Of a DNA stretch of 7,574 nt, positions 1 through 6,545 are shown piece after piece. Position 1 is the first letter of the stretch, and each line of letters opens with the position of its first letter. The translations under genes were made by a program, and so were the position numbers. The notes under the pieces were generated by a model. That model did no database searches. It saw nothing but the letters and a program-made list of their open reading frames with translations, and was not told the origin of the DNA. This stretch comes from an uncultured Bacteroidota bacterium (lineage in GTDB: Bacteria; Bacteroidota; Bacteroidia; NS11-12g; UBA955): assembly GCA_903959115.1 (NCBI GenBank), contig CAJBVU010000086.1, positions 1-7,574 on the forward strand. Direction: 5' to 3'.

Positions 1-2
1 AA

Positions 3-179
3 TACGGACTGTCGATGATTCTCGTGTACATAGGGCTTAAAATGTTACTAGAAAAATGGGCTCATCAGTATGGGTTTAATGAAATACACAACTTATTGAT
101 TATTATAGGAATACTTGCACTCAGCATATTTTGGTCGGTTTGGTTCCCGAAAGAGAACTTGGATTCACCAAAAGAATAG
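3..179 (+). CDS. TerC-family integral membrane protein, C-terminal fragment
   Basis: This open frame runs in from the left edge and stops at TAG 177-179, giving the last 58 residues of a protein. The fragment begins inside a hydrophobic helix (SMILVYIGLKMLL, about residues 4-16). A short polar loop with a Trp and several His residues follows, then a second strongly hydrophobic helix (LLIIIGILALSIFWSVWF, 31-48) and a short charged tail. The 'LVxIGLKMLL' pattern followed by a last membrane helix is characteristic of the C-terminus of TerC/Alx-type proteins. These are inner-membrane proteins linked to metal-ion (notably manganese) homeostasis and tellurite resistance. The family call rests on this short stretch recognised by eye, and the conserved acidic membrane residues would lie upstream of the window. 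A different polytopic membrane protein is possible. No terminator is visible between its stop and carA. Confidence 0.7.
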   Translation, partial: YGLSMILVYIGLKMLLEKWAHQYGFNEIHNLLIIIGILALSIFWSVWFPKENLDSPKE

Positions 180-206
180 GCAGTATACCACAATTTACCC
201 ACAATG

Positions 207-238
207 TTTGAGCGCTTGCTTGAAATGTACGAAATTTG
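207..238 (+). promoter_or_regulatory. Candidate Bacteroidota promoter for carA
   Basis: TTTG at 207-210 is followed after 20 nt by GAAATTTG at 231-238. This matches the Bacteroidota form TTTG-N19-21-TAnnTTTG except for the first base of the -7 box. Transcription would begin only a few bases before the GTG at 249, giving a very short leader. AT-rich sequence yields such matches by chance, so this is suggestive only. Confidence 0.35.
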
Positions 239-248
239 AATCCTTGAA

Positions 249-1352
249 GTGAATGCACAACTAACCCCCGCACTTTTAGTGCTACAAGATGGTACCGTTT
301 TTCAAGGTACAGCCATTGGCAAGATTGGTACAACTACCGGAGAGATTTGTTTTAATACAGGAATGACTGGTTATCAGGAGGTGTTTACGGACCCTTCCTA
401 TTTTGGTCAGATTCTGGTTATGACATCAGATCACATTGGGAACTATGGAGTCCATGATGAGGAAATTGAAAGCGACGGTATAAAAATCGCTGGTCTTGTC
501 TGCAAGAAATTCTCACACAATTATTCACGTAAAAACGGTTCCGACAGTCTGGATAGTTATTTTATGTCGAATGGTCTGGTGGGCATCTCCGAAATAGATA
601 CGCGTGAATTGGTTCGTCATCTTCGCGATACAGGCGCCAAGAATGCAATTATTTCCTCGGAGAATTTTGATGTTGCTTCGTTGCTCGAACAACTCAATGC
701 GGTTCCATCAATGGATGGTTTGGAGTTGGCATCGAAGGTATCAACTGGGGCTTTTCATACCATGGGAAATGAGGATGCGCCTTTGCGCGTTGCTTTGTTG
801 GATTATGGCAACAAGTTAAATATTTCCCGTTGTTTGGTTGACCGAGGCTGTTATTTGGGGATTTTTCCTTGGAATGCAACGGCGGAGGAAGTAATGGCCT
901 GGAATCCTGATGGATTAATGATTAGTAATGGTCCTGGAGATCCAGCATCGATGGATTATGCGATTAAGGCAGTTAAAACAATCGTTGACTCGGGATTGCC
1001 AACTTTTGGAATCTGTTTAGGGCACCAATTGTTGAGTTTGGCGAGTGGCTTAAAAACATATAAAATGCACCACGGTCACCGCGGATTGAATCACCCTGTG
1101 AAAAATTTGGTTACCGGAAGAAGTGAAATCACAAGTCAGAATCACGGGTTTGCTGTAGAGTTCGATGAAAATTTGAATTCCACAATTCAATTAACCCACA
1201 TCAACTTGAATGATGATACGGTGGAGGGAATTGCGCGATTGGATGTTCCTGCATTTTCGGTGCAGCATCACCCAGAAGCATCGCCAGGTCCGCACGATTC
1301 TCTGTATTTGTTTGATCAATTTGTAGAAATGGTTCAAAAACATAAAAAATAA
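249..1352 (+). CDS. carA: Carbamoyl-phosphate synthase small (glutaminase) subunit
   Basis: CarA hydrolyses glutamine and passes ammonia to CarB, which makes carbamoyl phosphate for pyrimidine and arginine synthesis in the cytoplasm. The 367 residues match the usual family length. The N-terminal CPSase small-chain domain (about 6-140) has the conserved run around FNTGMTGYQEVFTDPSY (35-51). The class I glutamine amidotransferase domain (about 178-365) carries the oxyanion segment SNGPGDP (226-232), the nucleophile Cys256 in GICLGHQ, the NHP...TSQNHGFAV segment (281-303), and catalytic His341 and Glu343 in QHHPEASPGP. The start is GTG: an in-frame TGA at 237-239 lies just upstream, and the next in-frame ATG (Met39) would remove conserved sequence. 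There is no clear Shine-Dalgarno. eno begins 2 nt after the stop, so the two are probably cotranscribed. carB is not in the window. Confidence 0.97.
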   Translation: MNAQLTPALLVLQDGTVFQGTAIGKIGTTTGEICFNTGMTGYQEVFTDPSYFGQILVMTSDHIGNYGVHDEEIESDGIKIAGLVCKKFSHNYSRKNGSDSLDSYFMSNGLVGISEIDTRELVRHLRDTGAKNAIISSENFDVASLLEQLNAVPSMDGLELASKVSTGAFHTMGNEDAPLRVALLDYGNKLNISRCLVDRGCYLGIFPWNATAEEVMAWNPDGLMISNGPGDPASMDYAIKAVKTIVDSGLPTFGICLGHQLLSLASGLKTYKMHHGHRGLNHPVKNLVTGRSEITSQNHGFAVEFDENLNSTIQLTHINLNDDTVEGIARLDVPAFSVQHHPEASPGPHDSLYLFDQFVEMVQKHKK

Positions 1353-1354
1353 TC

Positions 1355-2641
1355 ATGAGCGAAATAACCCATATTCAAGCAAGACAGATTTTGGATTCAA
1401 GAGGCAATCCAACGATTGAAGCAGAAGTGTTCACCGAAGATGGTGGATTTGGAAGAGCTGCTGTTCCATCAGGCGCAAGTACTGGTATCCATGAGGCTGC
1501 GGAATTGCGCGACAATGAAATGGATGCCTACCTAGGAAAAGGAGTGATGCAGGCTGTTGAGAATGTGAACGGTCAGATTTCTGAAGCGTTGGAGGGAATG
1601 GAAGTGTGCGCTCAGAATGAAATTGATGCCATGATGATCGATATGGATGGTACACCAAATAAATCTAGGTTGGGTGCTAACGCCATTCTAGCGGTTTCTT
1701 TGGCATGTGCCAGAGCTGCTGCCGATGAATTGGGGATGCCATTGTACAAGTATGTAGGTGGTGTGAATGCGAATGTATTGCCGGTGCCGATGATGAATAT
1801 TTTGAACGGCGGTGCGCATGCAGATAACAAGATTGATTTCCAAGAGTTTATGGTAATGCCTGTGAAGGCTGAGAGTTTCTCGCATGGTTTGCGCATGGGG
1901 GTTGAGGTGTTTCATCATCTTAAATCTGTGTTGAAATCTGCGGGTTACAGCACCAATGTTGGCGATGAAGGGGGGTTTGCTCCAAATATTCAAAGCAACG
2001 AAGAGGCAATCGAAATTGTGTTAAGGGCTATTGAAAAGGCAGGATACCGTCCGGGTGAGGATATTTTCATTGCGATGGATGCTGCAACGAGTGAGTTTTA
2101 TGACGAGAAAACGGGTTTGTACACCTTTAAGAAGTCGGATGGTCGCGTATTTACCGGTGATCAAATGGTAGATTATTGGGCGGATTGGTGTAAGCGATAT
2201 CCAATTGTATCGATTGAAGATGGTTGTGCGGAGGATGATTGGTCTAGCTGGAAGAAATTAACAGACGCGGTAGGAAGTAAGGTGCAGTTGGTTGGCGATG
2301 ATTTATTTGTGACCAATGTAGATCGTTTGCAACGCGGAATTAATGAGGGTATTGCCAATAGTATTTTGATTAAGGTGAATCAGATTGGAACATTAACTGA
2401 GACGTTGAATGCGATTCAGCTGGCCACACGACATTCATATAGCAATGTAATTAGTCATCGCAGTGGTGAAACTGAAGATTCTACAATTGCTGATTTGGCG
2501 GTTGCGATGAATAGCGGTCAGATTAAAACCGGTAGTGCTTCACGTTCGGACAGGATGGCGAAATACAATCAATTGTTGCGTATAGAGGAGGAGCTGGGAG
2601 AGAATGCGATTTACGCGGGCAGTATGTTTAAGTATTGTTAA
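1355..2641 (+). CDS. eno: Enolase (phosphopyruvate hydratase)
   Basis: Enolase interconverts 2-phosphoglycerate and phosphoenolpyruvate in glycolysis and gluconeogenesis, and needs Mg2+. The protein has 428 residues, the normal bacterial length. The N-terminal domain opens with the conserved ILDSRGNPT (12-20) and VPSGASTG (37-44) segments; the latter is the mobile active-site loop. In the barrel domain I see His155 in NGGAHADN, the general acid/base Glu205 in VGDEGG, metal ligands Asp242 (IAMDAA), Glu288 (SIEDG) and Asp315 (VGDDLF), catalytic Lys340 in the signature ILIKVNQIGT, the phosphate-binding SHRSGETED (367-375) and Lys391. All key residues are present. Its ATG lies 2 nt after the carA stop, so it is likely translated from a carA-eno mRNA that ends at the terminator just downstream. 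I see no separate promoter in front of it. Confidence 0.98.
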   Translation: MSEITHIQARQILDSRGNPTIEAEVFTEDGGFGRAAVPSGASTGIHEAAELRDNEMDAYLGKGVMQAVENVNGQISEALEGMEVCAQNEIDAMMIDMDGTPNKSRLGANAILAVSLACARAAADELGMPLYKYVGGVNANVLPVPMMNILNGGAHADNKIDFQEFMVMPVKAESFSHGLRMGVEVFHHLKSVLKSAGYSTNVGDEGGFAPNIQSNEEAIEIVLRAIEKAGYRPGEDIFIAMDAATSEFYDEKTGLYTFKKSDGRVFTGDQMVDYWADWCKRYPIVSIEDGCAEDDWSSWKKLTDAVGSKVQLVGDDLFVTNVDRLQRGINEGIANSILIKVNQIGTLTETLNAIQLATRHSYSNVISHRSGETEDSTIADLAVAMNSGQIKTGSASRSDRMAKYNQLLRIEEELGENAIYAGSMFKYC

Positions 2642-2660
2642 GATTTTCGATATAAAGAGA

Positions 2661-2689
2661 AAAAAGGCCCGCTCCGCGGGCCTTTTTTT
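2661..2689 (+). terminator. Intrinsic terminator of the carA-eno unit
   Basis: A 7-bp perfect GC stem, GGCCCGC (2666-2672) with GCGGGCC (2676-2682), closes a TCC loop. It is followed by seven T (2683-2689) and preceded by an A tract (2660-2665) that can extend the stem. It begins about 20 nt after the eno stop. The A/T symmetry means it could also work from the opposite strand, although no convergent gene is visible. Confidence 0.93.
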
Positions 2690-2698
2690 ATGCATAAC

Positions 2699-2730
2699 TT
2701 TTGCGACTCTCGGTGTGAATTGATATCTTG
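2699..2730 (+). promoter_or_regulatory. Candidate Bacteroidota promoter for the M36 peptidase
   Basis: TTTTG at 2699-2703 is followed after 20 nt by TATCTTG at 2724-2730, one T short of the TAnnTTTG -7 box. It lies just past the eno terminator and 7 nt before the ATG at 2738, so the transcript would have almost no leader. A weaker alternative is TAACTTTTG at 2695-2703, which has no visible -33 partner. Confidence 0.4.
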
Positions 2731-2737
2731 CAATTTC

Positions 2738-5455
2738 ATGCGTACGAGAATGTTTAAACAAATGGTATTGATGGGGATTTGTGCCATCAGTTTTAAAGCC
2801 AATGCTCAGAATTCTGCACCTACATTAACCAAAGCGAAAGTACTTCAAACTGCCATGGATTTGGCGGCGGCGGGTAAATGGGGATTGGTGAACGAAGATA
2901 TGGCCGCCGCTCAGATTCAGGATTTATATCGTGATGGCAGCGGGGTAACTCATGCTTATGTTTTGCAAACCATTCAAGGCGTTCCCGTGATGAATGGTGT
3001 GATGGGTCTGCATTTTAACCCAAATGGAGATTTATTGTACTCTACCAATAGAACCGTGGCACACGCATCGGACCACTTGATAGGGTCATTCGCATCTTTG
3101 AACATGGAAGTTCTAGGCGCAAAAGCCATCGAACAAGAAAATGGTTTGGCGCGAAACATAATATCGGATGGCAGCAACGAATCGTCGATTTTCCCTACAA
3201 CCGGAATCAAATGGCAACCGATGACCATCGGAACCCAATTCGATGAAACAAAGTTCTATACTCAAATGATGGCGTGGCCCAACGAAAGTGGGGATTTGAT
3301 TGCCGCTCAGTATTTTGTCTTCTATAATTCTGCAACCTCAGACTGGGTGAATTTGTGGATAGATGCTTCGGGTAAAATCTTGCAACGACATAGTTGGACC
3401 GTTCATTGTACCCCTAAAGCAGTATCTGCAGAGGATAAAAACATTGCAAACCAAGCTTCATTGTTGGCCCTGGAAGCAAATCGTCCGCTCATCGGAAAAA
3501 GCGTTTCTCAGAATTTGTTGTTGACTGGAAGCAAGCCATTACAACGCCGCGGCGATGGAGCAACCTACAAGTCATTCTCTTTCCCAACGGAAAGCCCTTT
3601 GTATGGTAGTCCTTCTTCTCTGACGAGTCCGGCAGACGCACAAGCATCGCCATTTGGATGGCATGATGTGGATGGCAAAGCCGGTGCGGAATACACAATT
3701 ACTCGTGGAAATAATGTCTATGCTTCGGAAGATGTTGCTGGAAAAAATACGCCAGGTAAATCTCCAGATGGTGGAGCCGCCCTAGCATTTAATCTTGCCT
3801 ATGATCCTTCTGAGCCCAATCCCGTAAATTATCAAGATTTCGCTATCGGTAATTTGTTTGTGGTGAATAATTTGATGCACGACATTTCGCAGCGTTACGG
3901 ATTTGATGAACCCAGTGGGAATTTTCAGCGGACCAACTATGATGGTTTTGGTGCTGCCAATGATGCAGTGAATGCGGATGCTCAGGATGGTAGTGGTACG
4001 AATAATGCAAATATGTCGACCCCGCCCGATGGTTCAGCCCCTCGCATGCAAATGTTTATTTGGGATGGAGTAGGCGCTAAGGCCAATTTGGTTGTCGATA
4101 GCAAAGGGACAAAATATGGTGTCGGTATTACAGACGGTAACTGGGGTAAGAAAATCACCGCCGTTCCTAGCAAAGGAAAATTGGTGTTGGTGAAAGACAA
4201 TGTAAATCCCGTTACCAATAAGTGCTGTACTGGTTTAACCAATAGTGCTGAATTAAAAGGGAATTTTGCGGCGATCGTTCGTGGCGGTTGCACCTTTGTT
4301 CAAAAAGTGTATCGTGCGCAATCAAACGGAGCAACGGCTGCGATTTTGCTAGATACTTCCTCCGCTGATGCCGTGATTACGATGGCAACTGACAATACGG
4401 CTCAGGCTAGTAAAGTGACAATCCCTGTAATATTTGTGCGCTTCTCAAATGCCAATGAATTGAGGGCGTTTTTGGCCGATTCTTCTCTGAATATTACGTT
4501 TTATGATAGTTCGGCTTATGCAAAAAAGACGGATAGCGATTTAGATTTGGGCGTGATGGGTCATGAATACACGCATGGAATTTCGATACGATTAACATGC
4601 GGACCTTCCAACTCGAATGGTTTGAGCAATGCGGAGCAAATGGGCGAAGGATGGAGTGATTTTATTGGATTGGCGTTTACTGCAAAAAAGGGCGATGTGG
4701 GTTCTAAGCCTCGCGGGGTTGGAAATTGGTTATTTGGCCAAGATCAAACAGGAGATGGCATTCGTACCTATCCATATTCAACCAATATGTCGTTGAATCC
4801 CCATACCTACGGAAATTTGGCAAAAGCGGCATCAGGCGTTCAAACCGAAGTTCATTACACGGGTGAAATTTGGTGTGCTATGCTTTGGGATATGTACTGG
4901 GGTTATGTAGATAAATACGGTTTTGATGAGGACTTATACAACGGAACTGGCGGAAACAATCGTGCAGTTCAAGTGGTGATTGATGCCATGAAGTTACAGC
5001 CTTGCGGTCCTGGGTTTGTGGATGCGCGCGATGCGATTTTGGCGGCCGACAGTATTCGTTATGGCGGAGCAAATAAGAAAATTATCTGGGATGCTTTTGC
5101 TCGCAGAGGTTTGGGTTATTCTGCTGCCCAAGGTAGCGCTGGCAACTGTGCTGATGGGGAAGAGGCGTTTGATTTGCCTCCGGCTCCAGTATCGCAAGTG
5201 AATCAAATGGAAAAGAATTGGTTGAAGGTTCATCCCAATCCAGCGACAGATGTTTTCGTTATCGAGCCGATGTCGGTTTTGAAAATCGAATCAGCCGTGG
5301 TATTTGACATCAAAGGAGCGGTTCATTCGGTTCAAACTACATCGTTGAATGGTGGCGGTTTGGCTTTGGATGTGAGCAGATTGTCGTCGGGAATTTATTG
5401 GGTTCAGGTAAAAGGGGGCTCAGAATTGACTGCGATTAAGCTCGTGAAGCCTTAA
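2738..5455 (+). CDS. Secreted M36 (fungalysin-type) zinc metallopeptidase with PA insert and T9SS sorting domain
   Basis: This is a large exported peptidase, 905 residues from the chosen start. Residues 1-23 form a signal peptide: basic RTRMFK, then a hydrophobic MVLMGICAISF core, with likely cleavage after ANA. An FTP-like propeptide follows (about 71-104, IQGVPVMNGVMGLHFNPNGDLL); such propeptides normally inhibit the enzyme until they are removed. The M36 core shows NNLMHD (377-382), GNFQRTNYDGFG and QDGSGTNNANMSTPPDG (from 416). A PA domain is inserted at about 450-585 (VRGGCTF...AQSNGATAAILL). Then come the zinc motif HEYTH (609-613) and the third ligand Glu637 in GEGWSD. The C-terminal 78 or so residues (from HPNPATDVF at 832, with SGIYWVQV) are a type A T9SS sorting domain, predicting export across the outer membrane. 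The frame is open back to ATG 2690, but that codon abuts the terminator and would bury the signal peptide. ATG 2738 is preferred, and ATG 2750 is also possible. Confidence 0.93.
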   Translation: MRTRMFKQMVLMGICAISFKANAQNSAPTLTKAKVLQTAMDLAAAGKWGLVNEDMAAAQIQDLYRDGSGVTHAYVLQTIQGVPVMNGVMGLHFNPNGDLLYSTNRTVAHASDHLIGSFASLNMEVLGAKAIEQENGLARNIISDGSNESSIFPTTGIKWQPMTIGTQFDETKFYTQMMAWPNESGDLIAAQYFVFYNSATSDWVNLWIDASGKILQRHSWTVHCTPKAVSAEDKNIANQASLLALEANRPLIGKSVSQNLLLTGSKPLQRRGDGATYKSFSFPTESPLYGSPSSLTSPADAQASPFGWHDVDGKAGAEYTITRGNNVYASEDVAGKNTPGKSPDGGAALAFNLAYDPSEPNPVNYQDFAIGNLFVVNNLMHDISQRYGFDEPSGNFQRTNYDGFGAANDAVNADAQDGSGTNNANMSTPPDGSAPRMQMFIWDGVGAKANLVVDSKGTKYGVGITDGNWGKKITAVPSKGKLVLVKDNVNPVTNKCCTGLTNSAELKGNFAAIVRGGCTFVQKVYRAQSNGATAAILLDTSSADAVITMATDNTAQASKVTIPVIFVRFSNANELRAFLADSSLNITFYDSSAYAKKTDSDLDLGVMGHEYTHGISIRLTCGPSNSNGLSNAEQMGEGWSDFIGLAFTAKKGDVGSKPRGVGNWLFGQDQTGDGIRTYPYSTNMSLNPHTYGNLAKAASGVQTEVHYTGEIWCAMLWDMYWGYVDKYGFDEDLYNGTGGNNRAVQVVIDAMKLQPCGPGFVDARDAILAADSIRYGGANKKIIWDAFARRGLGYSAAQGSAGNCADGEEAFDLPPAPVSQVNQMEKNWLKVHPNPATDVFVIEPMSVLKIESAVVFDIKGAVHSVQTTSLNGGGLALDVSRLSSGIYWVQVKGGSELTAIKLVKP

Positions 5456-5558
5456 TTTTATTTTTGGTATATTTGTAAAAGTAAAAAATCAAGGATAGAT
5501 GCGTGTTTGTGCGTTTTTGGTCTTGGTGTTTTAGATAATTAGATCACAATAATTCAGA
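5456..5558 (+). promoter_or_regulatory. Intergenic leader before plsY with a TAnnTTTG box
   Basis: This 103-nt AT-rich gap separates the peptidase gene from plsY. It contains an exact TAnnTTTG box, TATATTTG at 5468-5475. The expected TTTG about 20 nt upstream is absent (GTG at 5444-5446 is the nearest). If the box is used, the plsY mRNA would have a leader of roughly 80 nt. The box lies within a weak AU-rich inverted repeat (5450-5494). No open frame or GC-rich terminator is seen here. Confidence 0.35.
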
Positions 5559-6236
5559 ATGTTAGAAATCACTTTTGCCTTAGTGGCTTATATATTGGGC
5601 TCAATTCCCAATGCGATATGGGTTGGTAAGCGTTTTTACGACATCGATGTAAGAGAGCATGGCAGTGGAAACGCTGGAGCCACCAATGTGTTTCGGGTAT
5701 TGGGAAAGGTGCCGGGTACGATCGTCTTGATTTTGGATATTCTTAAAGGGTATTTGGCAGTTAGATTGGCCGATGTGGTTGATTTTTTGTCTAGGGATGG
5801 TTATTCGGATCTGGCTTTGAGTCATACCGACTTAAGTGGTTTGGCGGTGGGCGATCATAAATTATTAATGGTATTGTTTGGAACGATGTCGGTGATCGGG
5901 CATTTGATCCCTTTATTTGCTAAGTTTAAGGGTGGCAAGGGCGTGGCAACATTATTCGGGATGCTGATTGCGTTGAATCCTGCGGTAGCAGGTTTGGCAT
6001 TGCTGGTGTTTGTGATTACCAATATAATTACGGGGTATGTGAGCATCGGCTCGTTATTGGCGGGGTTGTCTATTCCATTTTTATTTGTACGTGTGTTTGG
6101 GGAGACGGATTTGAGTATTTTGATTTTCAGTTTTTTGGTGGCGGGTTTGGTTTTGGTTACGCATCGCAAGAACATCAAAAGGTTGATTGCTGGTGAAGAG
6201 ACCAAGACGCGTATCGTAATGAAGCAAAAGAAATAG
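5559..6236 (+). CDS. plsY: Glycerol-3-phosphate acyltransferase (acyl-phosphate dependent), PlsY
   Basis: PlsY is an inner-membrane enzyme that transfers an acyl group from acyl-phosphate to glycerol-3-phosphate, making lysophosphatidic acid at the start of phospholipid synthesis. The 225 residues begin with the membrane helix and GSIPNAIWVGK (14-24). The three family motifs are present: HGSGNAGATNVFR (34-46), FKGGKGVAT (123-131) and GYVSIGSLLAG (159-169). The last membrane helix and the typical tail HRKNIKRLIAGEETK (202-216) follow. Several hydrophobic helices are evident. The segment between DILKG (60-64) and GHLIP (114-118) is about 23 residues longer than I recall for the E. coli protein, with a polar stretch near 71-102. 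The start is preceded by no Shine-Dalgarno. clpS begins 6 nt after the stop, so this looks like the first gene of a plsY-clpS unit that may continue into scoA. Confidence 0.96.
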   Translation: MLEITFALVAYILGSIPNAIWVGKRFYDIDVREHGSGNAGATNVFRVLGKVPGTIVLILDILKGYLAVRLADVVDFLSRDGYSDLALSHTDLSGLAVGDHKLLMVLFGTMSVIGHLIPLFAKFKGGKGVATLFGMLIALNPAVAGLALLVFVITNIITGYVSIGSLLAGLSIPFLFVRVFGETDLSILIFSFLVAGLVLVTHRKNIKRLIAGEETKTRIVMKQKK

Positions 6237-6242
6237 GCGGTT

Positions 6243-6533
6243 ATGTTAATGGTGAATTCATCTCCGAAGATAAATCCTGAGGCTGTTGAGGAAACTTTGC
6301 TCGACAGTGGCTGGCAGATTGTTTTATATAATGATGAGGTAAATTCTTTTGATTGGGTGATTGTGAATTTGATGAAATATTGTGATCATAACCGTTTACA
6401 AGCGGAGCAGTGTGCTTGGTTTGTGCACAATAACGGAAAATATGCGGTTAAAAATGGTGGGTACGACGATTTGGAGCCAGTTTGCACTGCTTTGTGCGAA
6501 AAAGGTTTGTCGGCTCAACTCGAGGTGCAGTAA
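6243..6533 (+). CDS. clpS: ClpS-like ATP-dependent Clp protease adaptor
   Basis: ClpS binds proteins with destabilising N-terminal residues and delivers them to ClpA/ClpC-ClpP for degradation. The 96-residue protein has a short variable N-terminus (1-22) and then a full ClpS core. Asn30-Asp31 in VLYNDEVNSF corresponds to the conserved N-D pair, and His62 in WFVHNNGK to the conserved His; both contact the substrate alpha-amino group in the E. coli protein. The core ends with the usual GLSAQLEV strand (88-95). The hydrophobic pocket region appears intact, so N-degron recognition is plausible but inferred. ATG 6249, two codons in, is an alternative start. The gene follows plsY by 6 nt. Its stop codon overlaps a candidate promoter for scoA. 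No Clp ATPase gene is in the window. Confidence 0.93.
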   Translation: MLMVNSSPKINPEAVEETLLDSGWQIVLYNDEVNSFDWVIVNLMKYCDHNRLQAEQCAWFVHNNGKYAVKNGGYDDLEPVCTALCEKGLSAQLEVQ

Positions 6534-6538
6534 ATTTG
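6506..6538 (+). promoter_or_regulatory. Candidate internal promoter for scoA over the clpS stop
   Basis: TTTG (6506-6509) is followed after 21 nt by TAAATTTG (6531-6538), an exact TAnnTTTG box whose first three bases are the clpS stop codon. The box ends 7 nt before the scoA ATG. This is the best promoter match in the window and would yield a leaderless or nearly leaderless scoA mRNA. Confidence 0.5.
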
Positions 6539-6545
6539 AAACAAT

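Noticed and set aside
1612..1993. Overlapping - strand open frames opposite eno
   Set aside because: They are antisense to highly conserved enolase sequence, resemble no family I know and have no promoter or terminator of their own.
5450..5494. AU-rich inverted repeat after the peptidase stop, considered as a terminator
   Set aside because: The outer CCTT/AAGG arms pair, but the inner stem is nearly all A-U with mismatches and a bulge, and no U tract follows. It is too weak to call a terminator.
5855..6205. 116-residue - strand open frame opposite plsY
   Set aside because: It mirrors the hydrophobic codons of PlsY and shows no recognisable domain or independent signals.
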